62,738 nt of DNA from Knoellia aerolata DSM 18566. Its GTDB lineage: Bacteria > Actinomycetota > Actinomycetes > Actinomycetales > Dermatophilaceae. Under the pieces are notes generated by a model, which had not been told where the DNA came from, searched no databases, and worked only from the letters and a program-made list of their open reading frames with translations. Where the stretch lies: positions 1 through 62,738 of the forward strand of contig NZ_AVPL01000018.1 of assembly GCF_000768695.1 (NCBI RefSeq), in the 5' to 3' direction. Below are positions 53,246-62,168 of the stretch, in pieces. A program made the translations under genes and the position numbers. Position 1 is the stretch's first letter; each line of letters begins with the position of its first letter.

Positions 53246-53953
53246 GTGCCTCCCCCAGCCGTCCCCGGCGGTGTCCCCGGCGTCCCCGAGGTCCCCGGCG
53301 TCCCCGAGGTCCCCGGTGTTCCTAAGGTCCCCGAGGTCCCCGGCGCCGCCGATCCGTGGCGGCTGCGACGCGTCGTCCTGACAGTGGCCGGGTTGAACGT
53401 CGCGGGCTTCGCCGTCGAGGCGAGCGTGGCGTTGGCCATCGGGTCGGTCGCCCTGTTCGCCGACAGCGTGGACTTCCTCGAGGACACGGCGGTCAACCTC
53501 CTCATCGCCCTGGCACTGGGGTGGGGAGCTCGTCACCGGGCGATCGCCGGCAAGGTCATGGCCGGGGTGCTCCTCGTGCCCGCCGCCGCTGCCATCTGGC
53601 AGGCGGTGTCGAAGTGGGGCGACCCGGCGCCTCCCGACGTCCGCTGGCTCGTGGCCACGGCGCTCGGGGCCGTCCTCGTCAACGGTCTCTGCGCGTGGCT
53701 GCTGGCCCGGGTCCGGCACGTGGGCGGGAGCCTGTCGCGGGCCGCATACCTCTCCGCCCGCAACGACGTGCTCGTCAACCTCCTCATCGTCGCGATGGCG
53801 GCGGTGACGGCCCTGACGGGATCCGGGTGGCCGGACCTGCTGCTCGGGCTGGTCATCGTCGTCATCGGGCTGCACGCGGCCGTGGAGGTGTGGGAGGTCG
53901 CGGACGAGGAGCACCTCGCCGCGAAGGCGCTCGCAGGGGACGAGGTCGGCTGA
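53246..53953 (+). CDS. CDF-like cation transporter
   Basis: A 235-aa membrane protein of the cation diffusion facilitator superfamily. Six hydrophobic segments follow a proline-rich N-terminus. SVALFADSVDFLEDTAVNLL (near 71-90) holds the metal-site D-x-x-x-D-type residues of helix II; a second site in SARNDVLVNLLIVAMAAVTA is the helix V N/D-x-x-x-D-like motif. Compared with classical CDFs, the C-terminal metal domain is missing. GTG 53246 was chosen; ATG 53198 would add 16 residues. The N-terminus is made of tandem VPG/VPE triplets encoded by DNA repeats. Confidence 0.75.
   Translation: MPPPAVPGGVPGVPEVPGVPEVPGVPKVPEVPGAADPWRLRRVVLTVAGLNVAGFAVEASVALAIGSVALFADSVDFLEDTAVNLLIALALGWGARHRAIAGKVMAGVLLVPAAAAIWQAVSKWGDPAPPDVRWLVATALGAVLVNGLCAWLLARVRHVGGSLSRAAYLSARNDVLVNLLIVAMAAVTALTGSGWPDLLLGLVIVVIGLHAAVEVWEVADEEHLAAKALAGDEVG
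53261..53344 (+). repeat. Tandem short repeats encoding Val-Pro-Gly/Glu triplets
   Basis: Repeats of GTCCCCGGC, GTCCCCGAG and close variants run for about 84 bases, in the frame of the CDF-like gene, encoding eight Val-Pro-x units. Nine-base units make copy-number change likely without a frameshift. Confidence 0.75.
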
Positions 53954-54001
53954 CGGGGCTGCGCCCCGCCCTCAGCGCGCGCCGGAGGACCTGCCCGACG
54001 T

Positions 54002-54073
54002 GGTTCGCGAACCGCAGGGTGACTCGCGCGCCGGTTCCAACCGGTCCACGAGCACGGGTGCGGTTCGCGAACC
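54002..54073. terminator. Nested palindromes between convergent genes
   Basis: Two copies of GGTTCGCGAACC (54002-54013 and 54062-54073), each itself a palindrome, pair with each other through 14-bp arms (GGTTCGCGAACCGC). CCGGTT-CC-AACCGG (54031-54044) lies between. The array fills the gap between the convergent CDF-like and folC genes, so it may terminate both. Confidence 0.65.
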
Positions 54074-54112
54074 GTCGCGACCCGCCCCGGCGTTGGCCCC
54101 GCGAGGTGTGCC

Positions 54113-55504
54113 TCAGGCGTCGGTGACCCCGAGCAGCATCCGCACCTCGGCGGCGGTGACGACCGAACCGGTGGCGAGCACTCCCCCACCGACGCCGGCG
54201 CCGTCGGCGATGCCCGCCGCGCGGTCCAGGGCGTCGGGCAGGTCGTCGACGACCGTGACGCGGGCGTCGCCGAAGATCCCGCGGGCGAGCTCGGCGAGGT
54301 CGTTGGGGCGCATCGCGCGCGGTGAGGTCGTGCGCGTGACGATGACCTCGTCGAGGACCGGCTCGAGGATCTCGAGCATGGACGAGGCGTCCTTGTCCTT
54401 GAGAATCGCGATGACACCCACGAGCTTGGTGAACGTGAACGCCTCCTGGAGGCCGTCCCGCAGGGCGATGGCACCGGCGGGGTTGTGCGCGGCGTCGACG
54501 AGGACGGTCGGGCTGCGCCGCACGACCTCGAGGCGGCCGGGTGAGGTCGCGGCGGCCAGGCCGGCCCGCAGGACCTCGAGGTCGAGCTCCTGCTCGCCGC
54601 CGCCGACGAACGCCTCGACCGCCGCGATGGCCACGGTGACGTTCTGGGCCATGTGCGACCCGTGGAACGGCAGGAAGAGGTCGGGGTAGGTCGTGGCGAG
54701 GCCGCGCACCGTGACGGCCTGGCCGCCGACGGCGACGTCGCCGCCCTCGAGGCCGAACTGCTCGCCCTCGTGGGCGATCTGGGCGCCGACCTCCTCCGCC
54801 CGGGCGTTGAGGATGCCGATGACGGCCGGGTCGTCCTGGCTGGCGCTGACGGCGATGCCGTCGGGCTTGATGATCCCGGCCTTCTCGAGGGCGATGTCGA
54901 CCTCGGTGTTCCCGAGGAAGTGCTGGTGGTCGAGGCTGATCGGCGTGATGACCGAGACGACGCCGTCGGCGACGTTCGTGGCGTCCCAGCTGCCGCCCAT
55001 GCCGACCTCGACGATGGCGACGTCGACGGGGGCGTCGGCGAAGGCGGCGTACGCGACGGCGACGAGCACCTCGAAGTAGGTCATCCGCGGACCCCCCTCG
55101 GCGGCCGACCTGGCGTCGACGATGTCGATGAGGCCGATGACGTCGTCGTAGGCGGAGAGGAACTGCTCGGCCCCGATGGGGCGCCCCCCGATGGCGATCC
55201 GCTCGAGCATGGAGTGCAGGTGGGGCGAGGTGAACCGACCCGTCGTGAGGCCCATCTCGCGCAGGATCGACTCGATGACCCGCGCGGTCGTCGTCTTGCC
55301 GTTGGTGCCGGTGAGGTGGATGACGGGGTAGGTGCGCTGCGGGTCGTCGGCGAGCTCCATGACGGCGCGGATCCGGTCGAGGGAGGGCTCGAGGTCGTGC
55401 TCCGGCGCCCGGGCGAGGATGGCCTGCTCGACCTCACGCAGCCGCTTGGTGATCTCGAGGGTGCGCGCTGCCTCGCGCTGGGAAGAGTCGGGAGCCGGTG
55501 CCAT
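54113..55504 (-). CDS. folC: Folylpolyglutamate/dihydrofolate synthase
   Basis: A 463-aa Mur ligase-like enzyme adding glutamate to folates. IHLTGTNGKTTTARVIESIL (about 63-82) is the P-loop, the segment VAIVEVGMGGSWDATNV (about 158-174) holds the metal glutamate, ITPISLDHQHFLGNTE (about 182-197) the H-x-x-x-L-G loop, and VLVDAAHNPAGA the DAAHN motif. ATG 55504 is preferred because GGGGGG lies just upstream; ATG 55513 is three codons longer. Its stop is preceded by a nested hairpin downstream. Confidence 0.95.
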   Translation of the reverse strand: MAPAPDSSQREAARTLEITKRLREVEQAILARAPEHDLEPSLDRIRAVMELADDPQRTYPVIHLTGTNGKTTTARVIESILREMGLTTGRFTSPHLHSMLERIAIGGRPIGAEQFLSAYDDVIGLIDIVDARSAAEGGPRMTYFEVLVAVAYAAFADAPVDVAIVEVGMGGSWDATNVADGVVSVITPISLDHQHFLGNTEVDIALEKAGIIKPDGIAVSASQDDPAVIGILNARAEEVGAQIAHEGEQFGLEGGDVAVGGQAVTVRGLATTYPDLFLPFHGSHMAQNVTVAIAAVEAFVGGGEQELDLEVLRAGLAAATSPGRLEVVRRSPTVLVDAAHNPAGAIALRDGLQEAFTFTKLVGVIAILKDKDASSMLEILEPVLDEVIVTRTTSPRAMRPNDLAELARGIFGDARVTVVDDLPDALDRAAGIADGAGVGGGVLATGSVVTAAEVRMLLGVTDA

Positions 55505-55540
55505 GCCCCCCATTCTCGCAGCCCCGCGCCCACCCCCAGA

Positions 55541-55663
55541 CCCCCGACTTATTGCGCATCCCGACCGTGCGAGTCCCACTGATTGCGGAGTGCGTTCGGG
55601 CGTGCTGGCCGTCATGCGCAATCAGTCACTCCGCAGGGACCGGAATGCGCAATAAGTCGGGGG
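55541..55663. repeat. Large intergenic palindrome with ATGCGCAAT-type repeat words
   Basis: CCCCCGACTTATTGCGCAT (55541-55559) pairs perfectly with ATGCGCAATAAGTCGGGGG (55645-55663). Inside, ACTGATTGCG and CGCAATCAGT pair as well, giving a nested structure. The words ATGCGCAAT and CAGTC recur at 56652-56760. It lies between folC and the VOC gene. Confidence 0.8.
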
Positions 55664-55679
55664 ATGGGTCAGCGGGTGG

Positions 55680-56123
55680 TCAGTCGAAGGAGACGCCGTC
55701 GAAGTCCTCGGGGGTGAACTCGCGTGGCTCGACGAGCACCATCCAGTTGCCGGAGTTGTCGCGCATGAGGGCCTCGATGCCGTACGGCCGCTCCTCCGGC
55801 TCCTGGAGGAACTCGACGCCCTTGGCCTTGAGCTCCTCGACCGTCCTGCGGCAGTCGTCGACGTGCAGGCCCACGCCGGGCAGCCCGCCGTCGAGCTGGG
55901 CGCGCTGCATCGCGGCGATGAGCTCGTCCGAGAGCGGCTTGCTCGGCGTCGTGAGGTGCAGGGAGAGCTCGGGCTGGGCCGGGTGGGTGACGGTGACCCA
56001 CCGGAAGTCAGGCCCGAGGGTGATGTCGTCCCCGGCGGCGAAGCCGAGGACGTCGGTGTAGAAGGCGAGGGACTCGTCGAGGTCCTTGACCCAGACGGAC
56101 ACGAGGGAGACGTTGGTGATCAT
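55680..56123 (-). CDS. VOC-family protein
   Basis: A 147-aa protein of the glyoxalase/bleomycin-resistance superfamily. VSVWVKDLDESLAFYTDVLG (8-27) and LPGVGLHVDDCRRTVEELKA and YGIEALMRDNSGNWMVLVEP (about 113-132) are the two-module motifs; the final strand ends in the metal/active E. Coupled by ATGA to the upstream AraC gene, so its synthesis is under that regulator. Substrate unknown. Confidence 0.9.
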   Translation of the reverse strand: MITNVSLVSVWVKDLDESLAFYTDVLGFAAGDDITLGPDFRWVTVTHPAQPELSLHLTTPSKPLSDELIAAMQRAQLDGGLPGVGLHVDDCRRTVEELKAKGVEFLQEPEERPYGIEALMRDNSGNWMVLVEPREFTPEDFDGVSFD

Positions 56124-56620
56124 GGGCTCGACGCTACGAGCCCGGACCCACCCGCCGCTTCTCCCGGATTGCTCGGTATGCCGTCCGCGGGGCTCCCCGG
56201 GCCCGCGCGCCTCTCGACGAGCCCCGACATGAAGACCCAGCAGCCCGGGACACGAGGGGCGCCGTGGACGGCATACCGGGTCTGGAAGGCGCTGGGAGTC
56301 TCGCCGACGATCTCGCGGAAGCGGCTGCTGAACGATCCCAGGCTGCTGTAGCCGACGGCGTGGCAGACCTCGGTGACGGTGAGGTTGGTCGTGCGCAGCA
56401 GGTCCTGCGCCCGCTCGACGCGCCGCTCACCGACGTACGCGATGGGAGTGAGCCCGTAGACCGCGGCGAACGAGCGGATGAAGTGGAACTTGCTCAGCCC
56501 GGCGATGGACGCGAGCTCGTCGAGGTCGAGCTCCTCGGCGAAGCTGCGGTCGACGTGGTCGCGCGCCCGGCGCAGGTGGACGAGCACGTCCCCGGGGACC
56601 CGTCGCGCGCTCTCGCTCAC
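56120..56620 (-). CDS. AraC-family transcriptional regulator
   Basis: A 166-aa protein consisting of little more than the AraC DNA-binding domain. LDLDELASIAGLSKFHFIRS (about 28-47) is helix-turn-helix 1 and TVTEVCHAVGYSSLGSFSSR (about 76-95) helix-turn-helix 2, then FREIVGETPSAFQTRY. It lacks the long N-terminal sensor; the Gly/Pro-rich tail is variable and includes two copies of GGTATGCCG-like sequence. It probably regulates the downstream VOC gene. GTG 56620. Confidence 0.9.
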   Translation of the reverse strand: MSESARRVPGDVLVHLRRARDHVDRSFAEELDLDELASIAGLSKFHFIRSFAAVYGLTPIAYVGERRVERAQDLLRTTNLTVTEVCHAVGYSSLGSFSSRFREIVGETPSAFQTRYAVHGAPRVPGCWVFMSGLVERRAGPGSPADGIPSNPGEAAGGSGLVASSP

Positions 56621-56651
56621 CTGCGCAGCGTATGCCGGGCTGCCGGCCCAC

Positions 56652-56760
56652 CCGACTGATTGCGCATTGCAGACCCTCACGATCAGGCCGGCGGCCTGCT
56701 GGGTCGGTCCGCAATGCGCAATCAGTCGGGGTGTTGGGGGCGGAATGCGCAATCAGTCGG
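56652..56760. repeat. Intergenic palindrome plus third repeat copy
   Basis: CCGACTGATTGCGCATTGC (56652-56670) with GACC forms a stem with GCAATGCGCAATCAGTCGG (56711-56729), one mismatch apart from the outer bases. A third copy, AATGCGCAATCAGTCGG, at 56744-56760 ends at the ileS stop. The same words occur at 55541-55663, on the other side of the VOC-AraC pair. Confidence 0.8.
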
Positions 56761-59700
56761 TCAGGGGAGCTTGGCGACGCGGATCCGGACGGTCTCGCCG
56801 TCGCCCACGCTCGCCTCGCTCGTCCCGTCACCCAGCGGCAGGGCGTCGAGCGTCGGCGCCGACCCGAACTGGGTCGCGAGCGTCTCCTCGACGATGAGGG
56901 CCTGGTGCGTGACCGTGGCCTCCCAGACCGACGGCGAGCCGGTGAGGGTCAGGGAGATGCGGTCGCTCACGTCGAGGCCGCCCTCGCGACGGGCCTGCTG
57001 GACCGCGCGGACGATGTCGCGCGCGACACCCTCGGCGGCCAGCTCGGGGGTGACCTCGGTGTCGAGCACGACGAACCCGCCCCCGGGCAGGACCGCCGTG
57101 GCCCGGGAGCCCGCGGCGCCGCCCTCGACGACGGTGTCCAAGGAGTACTCGCCCTCGACGAGCTGGAGCCCCCCACTCGTCACGGTGCCGTCCTCGCCGA
57201 CCGACCAGTCGCCCGACTTGGAGCCCTTGATCGCGGTCTGGACCTCACGCCCGAGGCGCGGCCCGGCGGCGCGGGCGTTGACGGTGAGCTTCTGGCTGAC
57301 GCCGAAGTCTCCGTCGGCGGCGGCGTCGAGGTCGAGCAGCGAGACCTGGCGGACGTTGACCTCGTCGGCGATGATCGCCGCGAAGCCCTCGAGCCCCGCA
57401 GCCCCGGGCACGACCACCGTGAGGTCGCGCAGCGGCAGCCGCACCCGCAGGCGCTCGCTCTTGCGCAGCGACGAGGCGACCGAGCAGATGACCCGGGCCT
57501 GGTCCATCCGCTCGACGAGCTCGTCGTCGGCGGGCAGCTCGTCGGGTGTGGGCCAGTCCGTGAGGTGTACCGAGCGCTCCCCGGTCAGCCCACGCCAGAT
57601 CTCCTCCGAGACGAGCGGCAGCAGCGGCGCCGTCACGCGGGTGAGCACCTCGAGGGTGGTGTGGAGCGTGTCGAACGCCGCCTTGGTGTCGACGTCGGCG
57701 GAGTCGCCAGAAGCGGTGTCCCAGAAGCGTTCCCGCGACCGACGGATGTACCAGTTGGTCAGCACGTCGACGAAGGCGCGCACCGAGTCGCAGGCGCCGG
57801 CGACATCCAGCCCCTCGAGCTGGGCGGTCGTCGTCTCCACGAGCTGGCGCAGCTTGGCCAGCAGGTAGCGGTCGAGAGGTGCGGTGGACGCGGTCGACGG
57901 CGAGGCGGCATACCCGCTCCCCCCGCCGTGGGCGTTCGCGTACAGCGTGAAGAAGGACCAGCTGTTCCACAGCGGGATGAGCACCTGGCGCACGCCCTCG
58001 CGGATGGACTCCTCGGTGACGACGAGGTTGCCGCCCCGCAGGATCGGCGACGACATGAGGAACCAGCGCATCGCGTCGGCGCCGTCACGGTTGAAGACCT
58101 CGGAGACGTCGGGGTAGTTGCGCAGCGACTTGCTCATCTTCTGGCCGTCGTTGCCGAGGACGACCCCGTGGCTGATGCACGACGAGAACGCGGGGCGGTC
58201 GAACAGCGCCGTCGCGAGGACGTGCAGGGTGTAGAACCAGCCGCGCGTCTGCCCGATGTACTCGACGATGAAGTCGCCCGGGAAGTGGTGCTCGAACCAC
58301 TCGGAGTTCTCGAACGGGTAGTGCACCTGCGCGAACGACATCGAGCCGGAGTCGAACCACACGTCCAGGACGTCCTCGACGCGGCGCATCGTCGAGCGGC
58401 CCGAGGGGTCGTCCGGGTTGGGTCGCGTCAGCTCGTCGATGAACGGGCGGTGCAGGTCGGGCTCGCCGTCGGCGTTGGTCGGCAGGCGCCCGAAGTCGCG
58501 CTCCAGCTCGGCGAACGAGCCGTAGACGTCGATGCGCGGGAACGCCGGGTCGTCGGAGCGCCAGACGGGGATCGGGCTGCCCCAGAAGCGGTTTCGCGAG
58601 ATCGACCAGTCCCGGGCGTTCTCGAGCCAGCGGCCGAACTGGCCGTCCTTGACGTGCTCGGGCACCCACCGGATGTCCTGGTTGAGCTCGACCATGCGGT
58701 CCTTGACCTTGGTCACCTCGACGAACCAGGAGGACACGGCCTTGTAGATGAGGGGCTGGCGGCAGCGCCAGCAGTGCGGGTACGAGTGGTCGTAGGTCTC
58801 GCGGCGCAGCAGCACGGTGCCCTCGGTCACCGCGCCGCGCTCGCCGCTCCCCCGCGTCGCGGCCTTGAGGTGGTCGATGATCGGGGCGTTGGCGTCGAAG
58901 ACGAGCAGGCCCTCGTACTCGGCGACCGGGAAGGTGAAGGCGCCGTCGGGACCGACCGGCATGACCGGCTCGATGCCCTCGCGGTCGGTGATGACCTTGT
59001 CGTCCTCGCCGAACGCGCCGGCGCTGTGCACGAGGCCGGTGCCGTCGGTCGTCGTGACGAACTCGGCCTCGACGACGCGGTGCGCCCGCTCGTGACCGGC
59101 GTAGTAGGAGAACGGCGGGGTGTAGCTGCGGCCCAACAGGTCGGCACCGGTGAGGCGCTCGACGACGGCGGCGTCGAGGGCGTCCGGCTCGAGGCCGAAG
59201 TCCTTGGCGTAGGCGGGGAGTCGCCCCTCCGCGATGACGTAGCGCTCGGTCGTGCCGGTGACGTCGGACTCGACGACGACGTAGTCGATGTCGCGGCCGA
59301 CCATGATCGCGAGGTTGCTCGGGAGGGTCCACGGCGTCGTCGTCCAGACGAGCGCGAGCTCGCCGGTCTCGAGCCGGAGTCCGACCGTGACGGCCGGGTC
59401 CTGGCGCATCTGGTAGACCTCGTCGTCCATGCGCAGCTCGTGGTTCGACAGCGGCGTCTGGTCGTTCCAGCAGTAGGGCAGCACGCGGTAGCCCTCGTAG
59501 ACCAGGCCCTTGTCGTGCAGCGTCTTGAACGCCCAGAGCACCGACTCCATGTAGGGCGCGTTGAGCGTCTTGTAGTCGTTGTCGAAGTCGACCCAGCGGG
59601 CCTGGCGGGTGACGTAGTCGCGCCACTCGTCGGTGTACTTGAGGACCGACTCGCGGCACTTGGCGTTGAACGCCTCGATGCCGAGCTCGACGATCTCGTC

Positions 59701-60075
59701 CTTGGTCTTGATGCCGAGCTGGCTCATCGCCTCGAGCTCGGCGGGCAGGCCGTGGGTGTCCCAGCCGAAGCGGCGCTCGACCCGGCGCCCGCGCATCGTC
59801 TGGAAGCGCGGCACGAGGTCCTTGACGTACCCGGTGAGCAGGTGGCCGTAGTGCGGCAGACCGTTGGCGAACGGCGGCCCGTCGTAGAAGACGAACTCGT
59901 TCTCACCGTTGGTCCCGGCGTCCCGCTGCTCGACCGACGCGCGGAACGTGTCGTCGGCGTCCCAGTACGCGAGGACGGCCTCCTCGATCTGCGGGAAGCG
60001 CGGGCTCGAGGGCACCTTGGTGCTCGTCTGCTCCGGCTGGTCGCCGCTGCTGGTGGAGACCCGGGGGTAGGTCAT
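56761..60075 (-). CDS. ileS: Isoleucyl-tRNA synthetase
   Basis: A 1104-aa class Ia synthetase charging tRNA-Ile, of the type without a C-terminal zinc finger seen in high-GC Gram-positives. The HIGH signature is present as [10 protein letters not shown] (about 72-81), the editing (CP1) domain spans about 200-400, and [12 protein letters not shown] is the second signature near residue 645. The C-terminal anticodon-binding part ends at about residue 850. Start ATG 60075 has an SD-like GGACGAG that lies in the sequestering stem of the T-box leader. Other genes around (folC, ndk) are typical companions. Confidence 0.98.
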   Translation of the reverse strand: MTYPRVSTSSGDQPEQTSTKVPSSPRFPQIEEAVLAYWDADDTFRASVEQRDAGTNGENEFVFYDGPPFANGLPHYGHLLTGYVKDLVPRFQTMRGRRVERRFGWDTHGLPAELEAMSQLGIKTKDEIVELGIEAFNAKCRESVLKYTDEWRDYVTRQARWVDFDNDYKTLNAPYMESVLWAFKTLHDKGLVYEGYRVLPYCWNDQTPLSNHELRMDDEVYQMRQDPAVTVGLRLETGELALVWTTTPWTLPSNLAIMVGRDIDYVVVESDVTGTTERYVIAEGRLPAYAKDFGLEPDALDAAVVERLTGADLLGRSYTPPFSYYAGHERAHRVVEAEFVTTTDGTGLVHSAGAFGEDDKVITDREGIEPVMPVGPDGAFTFPVAEYEGLLVFDANAPIIDHLKAATRGSGERGAVTEGTVLLRRETYDHSYPHCWRCRQPLIYKAVSSWFVEVTKVKDRMVELNQDIRWVPEHVKDGQFGRWLENARDWSISRNRFWGSPIPVWRSDDPAFPRIDVYGSFAELERDFGRLPTNADGEPDLHRPFIDELTRPNPDDPSGRSTMRRVEDVLDVWFDSGSMSFAQVHYPFENSEWFEHHFPGDFIVEYIGQTRGWFYTLHVLATALFDRPAFSSCISHGVVLGNDGQKMSKSLRNYPDVSEVFNRDGADAMRWFLMSSPILRGGNLVVTEESIREGVRQVLIPLWNSWSFFTLYANAHGGGSGYAASPSTASTAPLDRYLLAKLRQLVETTTAQLEGLDVAGACDSVRAFVDVLTNWYIRRSRERFWDTASGDSADVDTKAAFDTLHTTLEVLTRVTAPLLPLVSEEIWRGLTGERSVHLTDWPTPDELPADDELVERMDQARVICSVASSLRKSERLRVRLPLRDLTVVVPGAAGLEGFAAIIADEVNVRQVSLLDLDAAADGDFGVSQKLTVNARAAGPRLGREVQTAIKGSKSGDWSVGEDGTVTSGGLQLVEGEYSLDTVVEGGAAGSRATAVLPGGGFVVLDTEVTPELAAEGVARDIVRAVQQARREGGLDVSDRISLTLTGSPSVWEATVTHQALIVEETLATQFGSAPTLDALPLGDGTSEASVGDGETVRIRVAKLP

Positions 60076-60079
60076 GTCG

Positions 60080-60310
60080 TCGCTCGTCCTTCGGTCGCTC
60101 GCTGCTCTCCGACCGAGGACGACGTCACCGGGATCGATCCCGGTGGCACCGCGGTACCACCCCGCTTGCCGGGTGCTGGGACCCGACCACTCTTGCCGAA
60201 GGCCGTGACGTGGCCCGTGCGTCCGGGTCTAGTGGGCGCTCCCGTTGGGGCTGGGAACGCCGTTCTTCCGGAGGCTCGCCGCTGATGACGGCTCAGACGC
60301 CTGTGGCACC
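60080..60310 (-). promoter_or_regulatory. T-box leader of ileS
   Basis: The minus strand from about 60310 to 60080 has the hallmark T-box sequence GGGTGGTACCGCG (plus-strand 60150-60163, read in reverse), which binds the acceptor end of uncharged tRNA. An ATC isoleucine codon at 60284-60286 in an upstream stem (GCCGTCATCAGCGGC context) is a candidate specifier. Downstream, GTCGTCCTCGGTCG can pair with CGACCGAAGGACGA, hiding the GGACGAG ribosome site next to the ileS ATG, so control is at translation, as in other actinobacterial ileS leaders. Confidence 0.85.
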
Positions 60311-60349
60311 ACTCTACCGGCCGCGTCGGGGGTTCCGGATCGCGCTACA

Positions 60350-60480
60350 GTGGCTGCGTCGCCGGTCCGCCGGTGGCACCAACCGTGTCCGCGGGGGGAA
60401 GCCGGTCCGAATCCGGCGCTGACCCGCAACCGTAGGCCGCCCGCGAGGGTGGCGAGCCGGAATGCCTCGTGGACGCGAGC
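60350..60480 (+). promoter_or_regulatory. Cobalamin riboswitch
   Basis: The core GGGAAGCCGGTCCGAATCC at about 60395-60413, the GACCCGCAACCGTAG box at about 60421-60435 and GAGCCGGAATGCCTC near 60454-60468 are those of cobalamin-sensing aptamers in actinobacteria (CCCGCAAC form). It ends about 100 bases before the ATG at 60585, close enough to control translation or transcription of the two-gene cobalamin-binding operon. Boundaries are approximate. Confidence 0.85.
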
Positions 60481-60584
60481 GGCTCCACATCACCCGTCGA
60501 GGTCACGGGACGGAGCCCGGAACCGCTGCTGCACTCGGATTCGGGCATTCGTCACGAACCGCTCCCGAGAAGGCTGTTCCCCAC

Positions 60585-62168
60585 ATGCGTCGTTCCACCT
60601 CCCGCCTGCGAGTGCTCGCGCCACTTCCGCTCGCAGCACTCCTCCTCGGTATGCCGGCCGCTGCCGTCGCCGAGACCACGCCGACTCCCAGCGCGACCAC
60701 GTCGGCGACCCCGAGCCCGTCCGCGACGGTCGGTGCCACCCCGACCACGGCCGCCACCCCGTCGCCGGCTCCCACGACGATGCCGAGCGCGCCGGCCACG
60801 CCTCCCCCGTCGACGAGCACCCCGGGCCCGACGGCGACCGCGGCCTCGCCGAGCCCCACCGCGAACGCCACCCCGAGCCGGGCCGTCGAGGCCGCGGCCG
60901 ACCCGGCCTTCTCCCGGGTCGCCGTCGGCAGCGTCCAGGAGCAGCAGGCCGACTACGCGGCGCACTTCCTCGCGACCCAGCTCGCGGCCACCGGGAACCA
61001 CCTCAACTACCCCGACGCCGGCTACGGCGTCTGGCCGGACCCGGGCAACACCATCGACGCCGTGCTGGCCCTCGATGCGACCGGCACCGGCGGGACGGCC
61101 GCCGCAGCCGCCACCGACTGGGTCGAGGCGAACCTCGAGGAGTACGTCGAGTACCCCGGGACGCCGATCTCCACCGGCGGGACCGGCAAGGCCCTCATCC
61201 TCGCCGACGCCCAGGGGCGGGACCCCCGCGCCTTCGGCGGCTACGACCTCGTCGCCGAGCTGCGGGACCTCGTCACGGTCGAGGGACGCTTCGGCTCCTC
61301 GGACAACGACTACGCGGTGACCATCAACCAGGCTCTGGCGATCATCGGCCTCCAGCGCGCCGGCGTCACCCTTCCGGCGGCCAGCGTGGACTTCCTCGCG
61401 GAGCAGCAGTGCGCCGACGGTGGCGTCCGCGGCGGCATCGGCGCGGCCACCTGCACGAGCGACCCGGACGCGACCGCCTTCGCGGCCCAGGCGTTCCTCG
61501 CCGGGGGCGACACGGCGCGCGCAGCCCGGGCGCTGGACCACCTCGAGTCCCGCCAGCGCGCCGACGGCGCCCTGACCAACGCGACCGGTGAGGGAGCCAA
61601 CGCGAACACGACGGGCCTCGCGGCCCAGGCGTTCGCGCTCGGTGGCCGGGCCCCGGCGCACCTCCGCGCGACCAGCTTCATCCTCGGCCTGCAGTGGGGA
61701 TGCGACGTCCCGAGCCAGTACCGAGGCGGCATCGCGTTCAGCGCGGACTCGCGCACCGCAACGACCGCGAACCTCGAGAAGGGGATCCGGGCGACTCCTC
61801 AGGCGGTCCTCGGACTCGTCGGCGGCGCGCTCCCGACGGTGGTGGCAGACGACCTCGCGGCGGGCACCGTGGCCACCCCGTGCGCGGCGTCCAGCCCGAC
61901 GACGACGCCGACGCCGACGAGCACACCCAGCGCGTCCGCCTCGCCGACGACGACGCCGACCGGGTCGGGTCCCACCGGCTCAGCGCCCGGCACCCCCGGA
62001 ACCGACGGCCCCGCCGCCGGCCCGGACAGCCCGGACGCCCAGGGTTCCGGTCCTGGCCTGGCCTACACGGGCGCCGAGCCCACCCTCCCGCTGGTGATCG
62101 CGACCCTCCTGCTCCTCGCGGGAGCGGCGACGATCCTCGTGGCGCGGCGTCGGGGCGTCCATCAGTGA
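60585..62168 (+). CDS. Cell-wall-anchored alpha/alpha-barrel, transcobalamin-like protein
   Basis: A 527-aa secreted protein. A signal peptide (1-31, ending ...PAAAVAE) precedes a Thr/Ser/Pro-rich linker, then an alpha/alpha-toroid domain (about 110-440) with repeat cores GYGVWPDPGNTIDAVLALDA, ISTGGTGKALILADAQGRDP, and AEQQCADGGVRGGIGA. This fold is shared by prenyltransferases and by the alpha-domain of animal transcobalamin and intrinsic factor. A second Thr/Pro-rich linker leads to LAYTG (492-496), a class E sortase motif, then a membrane helix and RRRG tail. Driven by the cobalamin riboswitch at 60350 and coupled (GTGA) to the DUF4430-like gene, so it probably binds cobalamin at the surface. 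ATG 60585 has GAGAAGG upstream. Confidence 0.83.
   Translation: MRRSTSRLRVLAPLPLAALLLGMPAAAVAETTPTPSATTSATPSPSATVGATPTTAATPSPAPTTMPSAPATPPPSTSTPGPTATAASPSPTANATPSRAVEAAADPAFSRVAVGSVQEQQADYAAHFLATQLAATGNHLNYPDAGYGVWPDPGNTIDAVLALDATGTGGTAAAAATDWVEANLEEYVEYPGTPISTGGTGKALILADAQGRDPRAFGGYDLVAELRDLVTVEGRFGSSDNDYAVTINQALAIIGLQRAGVTLPAASVDFLAEQQCADGGVRGGIGAATCTSDPDATAFAAQAFLAGGDTARAARALDHLESRQRADGALTNATGEGANANTTGLAAQAFALGGRAPAHLRATSFILGLQWGCDVPSQYRGGIAFSADSRTATTANLEKGIRATPQAVLGLVGGALPTVVADDLAAGTVATPCAASSPTTTPTPTSTPSASASPTTTPTGSGPTGSAPGTPGTDGPAAGPDSPDAQGSGPGLAYTGAEPTLPLVIATLLLLAGAATILVARRRGVHQ

Noticed and set aside
56632-60285. Very long open frame opposite ileS (also similar frames opposite pnp at 5236-7935 and opposite the 42-45 kb genes)
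   Set aside because: Antisense frames of GC-rich genes are stop-poor by chance; these have Arg/Asp/Gly/Leu-heavy low-complexity products with no domain, while ileS and pnp are certain.
60421-60480. tRNA-like structure
   Set aside because: The stems belong to the cobalamin aptamer; no TFC arm or anticodon arm could be fitted, and no tRNA was recognised anywhere in the window.
1098-60656. GTATGCCG as FtsK-orienting (KOPS) or chi-like polar site
   Set aside because: Both orientations are about equally frequent along the whole window, so no replication or recombination polarity can be seen.
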